From contig JARGXX010000022.1 in assembly GCA_030374765.1 (NCBI GenBank), positions 1,240,001 through 1,304,000 on the forward strand: a stretch of 64,000 nucleotides of DNA, in the 5' to 3' direction. This stretch comes from Agarophyton chilense (taxonomy: Eukaryota; Rhodophyta; Florideophyceae; Gracilariales; Gracilariaceae). Numbering within the stretch: the stretch's first letter is position 1; each line of letters starts with the position of its first letter. Below, piece after piece: positions 1 through 10,681 of the stretch. The position numbers and the translations under genes were made by a program. The notes beneath the pieces were generated by a model. It saw only the letters and a program-made list of their open reading frames with translations. It did no database searches and had not been told where the DNA came from.

Positions 1-1373
1 CAGCAACAGCGATTTTTAATTCGATGGGCATGCGGGATGTGCTTCTTATTAAAGGAGAGTTCGATAAATAGAACGGGGATACAAAGAAAGCAAGCGCACG
101 ACAACGACAAAAGTGGAGACACAAAAAAAGAATTCCAAACCTTACCTGAGGGAGTTCAAAGTGTGTTTATTTGCTTATATGCCGAGCATCTCCATTCTTC
201 TCTGCTGTTACAAGAGAGAACCGCTATTTAAAAGGCCTGGTGAGCATTTTCTTGCAAGGAATCTGGGAGGACTCATTCCGCCGGGATTCTTTTCGTTGCG
301 GAGGAGGCCGTAGGAGAGGTTGATTCTACGTTCGAATACAGTGACCGCATCATTGGGTCTTTCTGAATCCAGACCTAGTATCATTGCCAGAAATGTTCTG
401 GCAGCCTCGGCGGATATTATCTCATTACTACCAAAAGAACCCCAGGTACAGTATAAGACAAAAATTATTCGAAGTGAAAGAGAGGTTGGGAGATCTAAGA
501 AGCCTGTTTTCTGGAGAGAAGGCAGGAGGATACCGGGAACTTGAAAGGAGTTGTTTGGATGCGATCTGGAAGAGCACAAAAAAATTGCTCGGCTAGCAGA
601 TGAGGAAACAGAATACTGAGGATGTTGTTAATACGATTTAAGGGATACATGCGACCACATGAAGTTTTTTCAGTCCTTAACAAAAACATCACCGTCCCAA
701 CTCCAGGGACTCAAAGCGGTTATACCAGTGCATTCACATCTTTCACTTTGCCGCTGCAAGGTTGTGCTGGGGGTTTGGGATGATCCTGTGGAAATTTAAA
801 CCGAAAATCGTGTAAGTGAGTTCGTCATAATTCTGAAACAGACTCACAGAATTTTGTCACTCAGAATTCATTTTCTTAAAAAATCGTCAGAACCGAAAAC
901 TTTTTCCTGAAATATCAATTTAGAGCTTGGAACCTATCTCACAAACAGCATGTGTATTTGGGAACATAGTGGTGGGCCTGGTTGTCGAAGTTTTAGTGGG
1001 TTGTTGGTCTAGGATTGGTTTTTGGGGAGTAGGGTTGAGCTGGCTGGGACTTGATTAATTTTTGGGGAAGTCACTCGGATGCAATCCAGTGGTAGTCTAA
1101 AAACAATATAGCTTCGTATTAAAAATTGAATTAATGTTGTCAAATTTTATTTTTTACATTGCCAAATATTACTTACTTAGAATGCGAAGCGATATATTAC
1201 GAGCGTAGCGAGCTGTCACTGTAGTCAATGAGAGGAAATGAACAACGGAAGCCATGGGAGGCTAATTTATCTCTTGGTTTGCTCACGCGGTTTCCTTTTG
1301 CCGAAACAACCCAAAATCATATAACACTGAGGGAACACCACCACTTTCTTCGAGCACGATCCACGTTCATTCC
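1..1373. other. No recognisable gene
   Basis: This stretch has only short overlapping reading frames on both strands, the longest being 123 codons on the minus strand at 208-579. None resembles a family I know. The sequence is AT-rich towards 1,100-1,200. It is probably decayed repeat or intergenic DNA. Confidence 0.5.
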
Positions 1374-2039
1374 TTGAAACTTTGTAATGCAATCCACCAC
1401 CGCATTGAAAACTGCAGCACTATCGAAAAGTTTGTTAACGTTTTAACTTGCATGAATTTCAAAGCGGATGGCTTATACTTTCTGAAGCGCCGGGTCGAGA
1501 TCAAAATCAATGCAATGAATGACTGGTGGAAAACTGGAGAGCGGTTGAAGGTTAAACACACTGTCGCAACAGGAGGAAAGGTTCTCTGAAAACTTCGAAA
1601 TGATGCTATTGAGTACTTGCACCAAGGTGAGAAACATACCGGAATACTTGAGGCCTTGTTTGCAGTCATATGGAAACCTGATATCGCTGTTGTACTAGTG
1701 CGGCGGTTGTTCCAAACAGATGCCGAGCGAGGAAGTATGTATGTTGTCGAAAGGTACAACAACATACGATGCCAGTACCAAACTAGTATTAATGGTGATG
1801 TGTTGATCGATTGCATTCCTACTGCTCACATTCTACGGCATATAATGATTGTTCCAGACCTATTTGATTGCAGCAAATTGCATGGAAGTGGTTTCCGGAT
1901 TCTGGAGATGCTTAATACAATGGATGAGCAAGTACGGGCCAGATATTTCAAAGTTGCTTCGCACCGATATACGAGTTTTGCAGAAAGCTTTTTGACACGC
2001 AAAAAGATTCCGTATAACTATTTCGTACTGTTTTTCTAA
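1374..2039 (+). pseudogene. Unknown decayed reading frame (about 220 codons)
   Basis: One frame runs from the ATG at 1374 to a stop at 2037-2039 and is interrupted by a single TGA at 1587-1589. The product would be about 220 residues and ends in aromatic residues (YNYFVLFF). I see no signal peptide, membrane segment or known motif. It lies about 0.9 kb upstream of a Harbinger-type transposase on the same strand. Such transposons often carry a second gene for a DNA-binding partner, so this could be that partner, but no Myb/SANT motif is visible. It may equally be a host gene relic or chance. The function is unknown. Confidence 0.3.
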
Positions 2040-2957
2040 TCCATAGGTAACAAAGGAAAACTTGGGAAATTATTTCCAGTACCACTTCGAGTATAATCCA
2101 GATTCGTTATCGTATTAAAATAGATGCACCCGTTTGATGAAGTGGAGCACAAGGAATATCGTCGTACATAAATAAGTAAATTCTTCCTCCGAACGTTTGT
2201 TACCAGGCCCCCCTTCATTGGTTGTAACACCCGTACTGGAAGTCTCACTAAACATTTTTTTGTCATCCCACACACATTACACAGCAACCACAATTCCCAG
2301 GTAGGTTTTTATGTTGCGTTTTCATGCAAAGAGTCATAATGAGCAGTGTAGATTGTGAAACAAGCCTTGTTTAAGGAGGCCAATGTAGCGCTCTTGCGGC
2401 AGCCAAGAATGACAGAATATCAATAAAAGCTGACATCGGTTGCTGGTGCTTGGGAAGAACGTCTCCGTTTTCGACTGCGTTCGTTGAAAGACAAAGTGTA
2501 TGAACTATGAAGCGTTTCATATACGGCGATAGTGGTGGTGGTGTTCGGTGATATTCCTAATAGATGTCGCGATGAGAAGAAGTAGGCGATTGGTAGAGCA
2601 TCTCCACCAGTTGGGTGTTCCAATCCAAAATCTTTCCACTTGGGTCGTATGAATTGGTGGCTCCAATGGTCTAAAATGTTCTTCAACACTGCTCTTCAAC
2701 GCAAGCGCTGGAAGCACTACTTGAACTACTCATATTTACAATTCAAAGTTCCAAAGCCTGAAAGCACCTACAACATGACTGGAAATGACTTCATTTTCGG
2801 TCAAACAAAAGATGAGGAATCCTCTTTCGCAGAGACGTTTTGGACGCCAATGGTCCATATTTCCATATTTACCATTCCAAAAGGCCGTAAAGGTGGTTCT
2901 GTTCCAGGATAAGCTCCAAATAGTCCAAGAAACTTTAACAATATTAATGTATACTAC
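2040..2957. other. Spacer between unknown frame and transposase
   Basis: Only short frames are found here. A 90-codon plus-strand frame at 2640-2912 is in phase with the downstream transposase but does not resemble the N-terminal part of that family. It could be a decayed 5' part of the same transposon. Terminal inverted repeats with a 3-bp target duplication, expected for Harbinger, were not found by eye. Confidence 0.35.
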
Positions 2958-4028
2958 ATGAGAAAGTTCTTCTGGCCTCAGAACATATTCCGCCCGGACA
3001 CAAGTTTGTACGGCCCTCAACAATGTTCTAAGAATTTTGAAAGGCGGTTTCGCAAGCCGCGATCCGTTTTTGAACAAATTATGTGTGGGGTAGTGCAGAA
3101 CAGCAGTTATTTTGGACGCGGGCTGAGACTGGATGCGACAAGTCACATGGGTATATCGCCACTTACCAAAGTGAGATGTGCCTTGCGAAAAATTGCGTAC
3201 GATACACCCAGCGACCTGGCAGAAGATATGTTCGACGTGGCGGAAACGACCGCTGCCGACTGCCTGGAGAATTTTTCCACTGCAGTCCTATCTGCTTTCA
3301 GAGTAAAGTATCTCCGTCACCCAAGTAGTGAGGACCTACTCTGAATTGAACGTCAATTTGCAGAAATTTGTTTCTCCGGTTGTTTAGGATGTTTAGACTG
3401 TGTCAGTTGGGAGTGGAAGAATTGCCCGAAAGAGAGACACGGTGTGATGTTGGGGAAAGAAGTACAACCTTTGTTAAGGATGAAGGTTATCGCAGATCTG
3501 AAACTGTGGATATAATCCTTTCAATTTGCACTGCCGGGTGGTTTCAATGGTCTCAATGTGTTGGAAGTGAGCACCCAATTCAATAGAGATATATCTGGTA
3601 CATTTTCGTCCGTGAAGCCGTCGTATACAGTCGGTGGGGTCCTTATCACCTTGTATTACTATCTCATTGACGGCATCTACCTGACATGGAAAATATTCAT
3701 GCAGAATATTGGCATACGGCTCACCAACAAGGAGAAATTGTACGCCAAAGAGCAGGAAACTGTTCGCAAATGTGTAGAGCGCCTTTTGGAGTTCTATAAA
3801 GACGGTACCGCAGTTTCTTTGTCCCATCCGAGAAAGATGTCCGCCGCGAAGTTGCAAAAAATTGCCATGACGGCTGCTATCAGGCACAATATGACAGTAG
3901 AGGTGAAGAAGGAATCCTACACAAGTGCTGGTAATGGGAGAGTTTCGTCCTATTATGACAAGCAAGACGATAGCACGGATATGATTCTGGAGAAAGTGAA
4001 TGAAAGCGATGTACATAGTGGTCTATGA
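2958..4028 (+). pseudogene. PIF/Harbinger-type transposase, decayed
   Basis: This would encode the DDE transposase of a PIF/Harbinger DNA transposon, which cuts the element out and inserts it at a 3-bp target. The N-terminal part shows the family's order: an FxRRFRKPRSVFEQI helix, a DATSHMGISPLTKVRCALR block, then ETTAADCLENF and KYLRHPSSEDLL. The catalytic core follows. The first aspartate is in GCLDCVSWEWKNCP (about 3,390-3,430), the second in YYLIDGIYLTW (about 3,655-3,690), and the glutamate in RKCVERLLEFYKD (about 3,765-3,805). One frame covers the whole stretch, but it is interrupted by TGA at 3342-3344 and TAA at 3513-3515. With only two stops and all three acidic residues kept, decay seems moderate. 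Family assignment is firm; the true 5' end is not. Confidence 0.82.
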
Positions 4029-4609
4029 CCATGAACGGCGCATAGCTGAATGTTTCGCAGCCGTTGGATTCTCGTTCATGCCGAAAGAAAATTTGCCGTG
4101 TGGGCAAAGAGCATCTGAGAATGTACACTTTCGAATTAGATGAGATTGAAACCAAGGATGGGGAAGTTTAAGCGTTCCATATGTAGACTTGAGCAGTAAT
4201 GCATACCAAGAACACAAAAGCTATACTTTGAAACAGCGATGGAGAAGGTTTCTACTTTGTGGTGATCACCGCACAGCAAGAGGGAGTTCGTTGTTGACGT
4301 ATCGCACAGATACGAACGTTCTGCACTGGAAAAGCATTCAAGTAGCTTTGGTTCATGCCGTGCCGCTCGCGGTATGACCCAAATGTGGAGACAAGACGGT
4401 GAGCTCGGGACTGGCGCTGGGTCATTTTTTGTTCTATCTGTGGGCACCATCTTTAGGAGTGACGCTGTGGGCTAGACTTTACAGTAAACTTCGGCGCAAA
4501 TAAGCCTCTTTTTCGTTACTGAATGGCCCAGATAGATGAAATGATATGTGATGTTTCGATGTAAACTTCTTCTTCCCTATCTTCTTAAACTAATGCAACC
4601 AAAGAATTA
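4029..4609. other. No recognisable gene
   Basis: Downstream of the transposase there are only short shadow frames. This stretch may hold the 3' part of the Harbinger element, but I could not find its terminal inverted repeat. Confidence 0.4.
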
Positions 4610-5452
4610 TGTCAATAGTCACTAGTGGTCGGACACCCTCGCTTCCGGTAAGACACTCCGGATGTGTAAAAATTTCTTTAGCCTTCCCACTTCTGCATTA
4701 ACCAGAAGCAGGCGTGTACAATCCTAACAAGGCTTCCAGAGGAGAGGTAAGAACAGAAAGATATGTTTTCACTCTATACCCGAAGCTGTTCTTTGGCGGG
4801 AAAGGTTACGCGGCACCACTTGCTGGAGCTTCCCGTTCAGTACTAGATCCCAGGTAGCCACCAAGTCTTTACGACCGTCACAGGCTTTCCACTCTGTGGG
4901 GGCTCTCTAGACAAACCCAGTACCGTTGGTTCACACAGACCGTCTCCTGTCTACACCGAGTGCACTTCAACTGGCGCAGTGGGCTGACAAGGGGTGCTCC
5001 GCCCAGCGGCTAATGCCTCAAAAGACCCCTGTACTGCAGCAAACGCCTCACAGATTTTGATAATATATGGGATTCCTCTTACAGCGGCAGTCGCCTCACT
5101 AAACCCAAGGCGGCAAACGCCTCACCTTTTGATAAAATTAAAGGGCCCGAAGCCAAAGGCAACGAATGTTTTGGGATGTCAATTGTTGGTTGAAGTCGTC
5201 CGAGAGAGAATTCATAGACATCAGAGCCCTTTTTATAGAGATCTAGAAGCTCCAGAAAGGAGCTGAAACGCATTACAACTCGATAATTACTCTTATGTGC
5301 TTCTAGATCACTCGAATCACAGCTAGCAGCGGTTAAAGCAGCACAATAACCAATAAAACTATAACAACTATAATATTTTCCCTAATGCGACATTATGGCT
5401 TTCGACGCCAGCGGTGAAATACAGAGTGCAGATCCTGATGGCACTCCATAAA
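4610..5452 (-). repeat. LTR-like repeat, family B, minus copy
   Basis: Read on the minus strand, this matches the plus-strand repeats at 17,858-18,614 and about 15,390-16,640. Shared blocks include TAGAAGCACATA followed by a TATA box (CTCTATAAAAAGGG, about 5,228-5,241 reversed), CTCTCTCGGACGAC, CCAGAAGC and, near the end, CGGAGTGTCTTACCGGAAG. The far end reads TTGACA. A TATA box inside an 800-bp repeat present in both orientations suggests a solo LTR. No partner LTR or adjoining coding region could be tied to it. The outer limit near 5,452 is approximate. Confidence 0.6.
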
Positions 5453-5639
5453 CGTGCTTTCCAGCAATGCTGGAACGCTATTCGCATTACGGCACCCACA
5501 CCACCTCATACCTAACGGTTGCTACGCCGCAGCAACCTTAAGTTCTAAGCATCCAGTGGTTTGGAGATGTAGCGCTTTAAACGACGTGCATGTATCCCAT
5601 GACGAGTGTGTCGGTTGTGTTGTGAGACCAGAGTAAACC

Positions 5640-7130
5640 CGGGGTGAGCTGCTCGAACAACGCGGCAGGGTCCATAGAATTTCGAGGAGAAAGCTGGCCT
5701 TTTGATTGTGGCATTCATTGATTTCCCCTTTGCCAGGAGAACCTGGTCTCAACTATGAAATCTTCTTATCTTCTCAGAGATATCCTTAGTGACTCGTAAA
5801 TCCATGCATCCCACCCGAGGGTTACATACTTCTAAAGTTTCTATAATCCTGAACGTCTCGGATGAGTTACCAAGGCACGCCGTTATGCCAAAGTCTTGCG
5901 ATAACATACGGGGTTTAACTCCGTTAAGTAACTCAAAGAGCAAGATGCCACATTGAAAGTGTCGACGTCGATAACCGTAGAGAATTGATGACAATTCGTC
6001 ATCCCAAGTTCAACCATTGGCCAGAACCATCTTTCCAAGGGCTCTTTTAAGAGTGCCCACCATTCGTTCTGGCCTACCATTGGACATTGGTGCGTAAGCT
6101 AGAATTGTTCTCCATATGATTCCTCTCTGTTCCATAAATGATGTGAGTGACCGCGATGTGAAGCAGGTTACATTGTCCGACACTATGATATTAGGAAGGC
6201 CAAAAGGAAAGATAATCCCCTTCTTCACGAAATCCAAAACAGTTTTCGACGTCGAGTTCTTTGTTGGTGCAACAATCAGCCAATCAGTGAAGTGCTCAAC
6301 ACACACAGACCAAGCAAAATCAATTCCCAGCATTTCGCCTCTGAAATGGTCCCGCGAAGTCAATTGAAAATATATCAAAGAGAGAAGAGACCGGTGTGCC
6401 GTACCGGGGAAATGGAGCCATTCTCTGACAAGCATCACAACTATTCACGTATTCACTGACCTCCCGATACATATTTCGTCACCACAACCTTTCGGTTATG
6501 AACTTTCTTGTAGCTTATACCTCCCAGTGTCCAATTTCATCGTGAAAATATCGCAGAATATCCTCTCTCTGAATAAGATCAGGTACGACTCGTAGGCCAT
6601 ATGTCGCTCTTCGAAATAATTTTCCTTCCCATACCAGGAATTGTTTTGCATTACCTTTCACAGTTTGAGTAACAGAGGCGTCGAGTTTATTCAATGTCAA
6701 CATACTAAGGTAGCGAGAAATGTTCGTATACAACGGTTCAAGTCCAGAAAATGGTCGGCGTATGAAGTGAGACAAACGAGAATTCTTTCGTCTTCGTCTG
6801 ACCTGGTCTGTTCTGCATGTTGAATTCGTGAAAGAAAATCTGCCGCGCCATTTTCTTTTCCAGCCCGATAAATTATCTCGAAGTCATACTTTGCGAGAAA
6901 GTCAAGCCATCGAGCTAGACGCCCATGTATGTCACGTTTCTGGAAATCATAACGAAGGGCCATATGATCGGAAACAACCATGAAAGGGATAGATGACAGC
7001 AGATACACCCGGAACTTCTTCAGCGCAAATATGACTGCTAAAGCTTCTCGTTCAGAGAGGAAGAATAATTCTCTTTCTGTAAGACCCCAAGCAGCCACTC
7101 GGGGTCTGTTCTTCACTCTTTGCGGTCTTT
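5640..7130 (-). mobile_element. Ty3/gypsy pol relic (RNase H and integrase)
   Basis: Minus-strand frames show two parts of a Ty3/gypsy polyprotein in the right order. RNase H lies at about 7,120-6,800, with SEREALAVIFALKKFRVYL, VVSDHMAL and the typical tail AGKENGAADFLSR. The integrase core lies at about 6,340-6,020, with GIDFAWSVCVEHFTDWLIVAP, SDNVTCFTS and SNGRPERMVGTLKRAL, and continues with a YGYRRR..ELLNGVKPRM block at about 5,980-5,890. The element is broken in several places and looks old. No LTRs could be assigned. The family-B repeat starts about 190 bp beyond its low-coordinate end, but I cannot show that the two belong together. Confidence 0.75.
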
Positions 7131-9551
7131 CGGTGGCGTTTAGGTTATGCCCATTCTGTTATACGACTTCCCTTCTACAAAGCCGCCAGATTTCGTTCCC
7201 GCTGGAGGGTCTATTATTTTCCCGGAATTGGCACGGCGCCGCTCGTCCGCGTTCTGGCGTGTAAGTTGGCTCCGTGGCTTGTATGCTAGTGCTAAAAAAT
7301 GTTAGCTGAATTGCCGTCGCCACTAAATTCGGTCATACATGGCGCGCAAAGTGTGAACTGACCGAGGAGATGACCTAGCAGAGCGGGAAGGAGATTGTTT
7401 CGTTGTGGACAGCGTTTCAGAAATGTTTAACCTTTTTGCGCGGAGCAAACAATCTTAATTCCTGGGTGGTAAACATGAGCCGTAAATACGGTGACTACCC
7501 CTTTCCGCTGGATACAATTGTCTCGAAAAGAGTTCGGTCACCGGTTTCGAAGGCCGCAAAAGATTTCAAAGAGTCAGACACCAGTTTCATTGTCGGGAAT
7601 CAAATACGGCCAGTATAGCAACCACTTCTTTGACGCACAGCGGTTCGCCCGCCTTTTGGCGAGTCCTGCTCTTACCTGCATGGTAAACTGCGACCCCAAA
7701 GAGTCCGAGGCGGTTGCCTGGCATGAGAGTTGGAATAACTACAAGAAAATCACCGAATCTGCTGAAGATGAGACGAAACAGCGTATGAAATTGCCTGTAT
7801 GCGGTGCGTCGAAGAGCAGGAGTACCTGTTGCGGTTGCAGAACCTTTTGAGAAAAATGTTTGTAGTCCTGCACTTTCCAAGGAAGAGCTATAATCTGCTC
7901 AGCTTGATCAAGTTCGGATAGTCGTTTGATAAACTACACTGGCTTTAAACCTCCGCCGTTTCCAATGCTCTGCGCCTGTCTCATGGCTCTTTGTTACAGT
8001 TCGTAGTTTGTTTCTTCGTCTTTGCTTGGATGTTGCATGTATCATCTCCATGTGAGACATACTACAATATATATCTACCAGGGGCCTTTCAGTCCCAGCG
8101 TCTCCATTTTGCGCGTACCACATGAACGAGATATTAGATATGAATCTGTTCGGTCAGAAGGTCCTGCAGGTCAGCAATCCCAACTGGACAATTTTGCATT
8201 CAGTGAGTTCCTCCAAGTAGCTAATGAAGCGTTTGTTGTGTTAATCAGCCCACCCGATGCGCGAATTTATCATACCGTGGATGGAGAAGAGCCCCAGCAC
8301 GAATCGTTGTTGCCGCCTCCGTACAACAAAGTGTGGGTCCTTGCAGATACGGGACTACAGAATATCTTGGGCGGTAACTCGCTCATTGATAAAGCGGTAA
8401 ACATGTTATAATACGCCTTGGAGACCGATTGGGTAAAAACTCCAAGATTTTTATTATACGAATACTAAGAGGACTTTTTTCCGCCCAGGACCCATCGTAT
8501 TCACGGGAAACATCGATCGTTCATCTGTTGAGGGCGAAGGCGGAGCTAGCGCCACAGAAAATGGTCCATGAAGGCAGTTACAAGCAAGCAAAGGAAATCC
8601 AGATTGGTGGCTACCAGAAACCGTAGTGTTGCACCAAGATTAGTGATTCTAATCAACAAGTGCAATATCTCAATAACATCTATACGGTTTGGCGACGTAG
8701 CTGTAAAGTGAGGAACTGAACGGGAAATCACTTGGGCTTTTCATTGCAGTAAAAGATGACGTTCCTGGATGAGATTCAAACTTTCTATAATGTGCAGGAT
8801 CTCCTTCAGGGGACACGTGAGACTATGGAATACGGCACGCTGTAGAGCGTGCTGTTTGGGAACCCAATCGAGTCACCCGAATGGTATCCATCTGCCGTGT
8901 AAACTGGGTTCGCCTTTCTAGAGTTAGATTTTGTTTTTATGGCAATCTGATGCTGTGAGGCGCTCTGTTTCAAAAGATTCTTTCGCTTTTACGAACCTTC
9001 TCCTTCGTGTCTCGAACCTGATTGGAGTTTTCCGGCTTCAAAATCAGGCTGATTTTCCTGTAAGCAATTGATCGGATTGGAAGCATTCTGCAGCCTATGT
9101 TCTCTCGGCCAGAGTTCGAGGAATTTGGGTTGGTGACTAAACTTCTATAACAGAAAAAGCCATCCTCATAACGCTGCACGTAATTCGCTTAGGTTGTAGC
9201 TAATAAAAGCGAAAATATTACGGGAGGGAGCATCTGGCTGTAATTCGGTTTTCGTGAAAGGAAAATCCACCACTGTCTGTCCAGAAATTTTCAAGTATTC
9301 AGAACTGCTTCAAAAGTTTGGCTTGGTGGCGCGAGCGGTTCTGTTGGGATATAAACAGTGCGGTGAGATGCTGTAGACGATATAGACGTCATTTCAATGG
9401 ATGAGAACGACATGGCTCGGAAAGAAGCTAACCCGCGCGTCTCGTTACCCGAATCGATTTATTTCGCATCAGACGGGCTTTTGACTTTCAGTATTGATGT
9501 TTAACTTGAACACCGAGCGGTTACACCAGTTGGTTTGAATGGAGCAAATTT
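7131..9551. other. No recognisable gene; short orphan frames
   Basis: Plus-strand frames of 70-130 codons occur at 7403-7618, 7491-7850 and 8022-8411. The last includes a plausible globular stretch (FAFSEFLQVANEAFVVLISP), but I recognise none of them. Neighbouring frames look like pieces of one decayed gene. The region lies between retroelement relics and is probably old repeat DNA. Confidence 0.4.
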
Positions 9552-9920
9552 CTACCTTGACGCCCATTCGATTTCACTGTCCCAGTCAATGTACAACACA
9601 AGTGCCCCACAACGGAGAATGGTATTCGTTTTGAGGTGATTACGCTCCTTCGCCGGGATAGCAGGAAGTAGTCCCTCGACAAAAAGAGACTTTAAACGTC
9701 TACCAAAGAAGACATTGACGTACCTAAGGAGTTTCTTCAACAATGCTTGGGTACATTTCGTTCCGGATATGCCTGAAGACTGCTGGTAAAGGGTAGCTTC
9801 AGCAAATGCATCGGTAATGACATTGTTGGTGTCATACGAAATCAACAGAAAGATGAATACTGCCGAATAGATGTTGAGGGATTTACGCCGCTGTATGTGT
9901 ACAGCCTCAGATACCCCCAA
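9552..9920 (-). mobile_element. Possible retroelement integrase C-terminal piece
   Basis: A 122-codon minus-strand frame contains FGRRLKSLFVEGLLPAI followed by GALVLYIDWDSEIEW. This spacing resembles the segment after the integrase core of BEL/Pao and related LTR elements, where a WRRW..EYL..L motif precedes a small barrel reading GDLVL..D..... No integrase core is visible next to it. The call rests on this one resemblance. It is broken and old if real. Confidence 0.25.
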
Positions 9921-10534
9921 GATTTGAGACTGCGCAGCTGCATATGCTATATCATTTAGAAGAAATCGAAGTACTAAAGCGTTTCGGCTTTGGTAGGTTT
10001 GTTCTGGTTTCCGATGGCCTTAAACAGCTGCAGAAAATTGAAAACTTATATGTCATCTGGGGACAATGCAGTCATGTGGCCTTTCTGTGAATTCTGGTTG
10101 CTGTCCGTAACTAAATGGCCAGCAAAAGTGGTATGGAGAACTCCGTGGACGAAAGCCAAAGCGAACAGGGCAGATTTTTTATCAACTATACCTTTAGGAT
10201 GATACGGGGAAATCCACAGTAACGAAGTTCCAAATGGTTCTGGGTTCGGAATTTAACTCGTGACAGATTTTAAGCCGTTTGGGGGTTTATCATAATTGCC
10301 ATTTGGGTGACCATTGTTGCAAGGATCCAAACGGCGGGATATACCGAGTGGCTGGGTCGGATTGTGACTGAGAGTACTGCTCCTTTAAGCTGAAGCACTA
10401 GGCAGCTTTTAGGAGACCAGGCGATCGAATATTTCCAGGCACGGTCAGTAGCGTTTGAAAAGTATGGATGGGTTGTAAAACAGGCGGGATATCTGATCGT
10501 GAAAACCGCTTATTTGCGCAAAAGACGAAGGCAG
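9921..10534. other. No recognisable gene
   Basis: No frame over about 70 codons resembles anything known. The stretch ends at the first base of the copia-A 5' LTR. Confidence 0.5.
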
Positions 10535-10670
10535 TGTCAAACACCATCCTGAAGTATTGACACGCCACATTTTTCACGCAGTCAAACTGCATTACAGTAA
10601 CGAAACAGTACTAGAGCGAAGCGACGACGACGACGAAGTAAAAGTGGGGAGTCAGTGCCATTCACTCACA
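10535..10670 (+). repeat. copia-A 5' LTR (136 bp)
   Basis: It begins TGTCAAACACC and ends ATTCACTCACA, and matches 14,993-15,128 along its whole length. It contains a short CGA trinucleotide run (about 10,621-10,636). At 136 bp it is a very short LTR for a copia element. Confidence 0.9.
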
Positions 10671-10681
10671 GGTTATGGGCC
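10671..10681 (+). promoter_or_regulatory. Primer-binding site, copia-A
   Basis: The sequence GGTTATGGGCC starts at the first base after the 5' LTR. It is complementary to the anticodon-arm region of initiator tRNA-Met, not to a tRNA 3' end. Copia-B and copia-C have a longer version of the same site. Confidence 0.7.
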
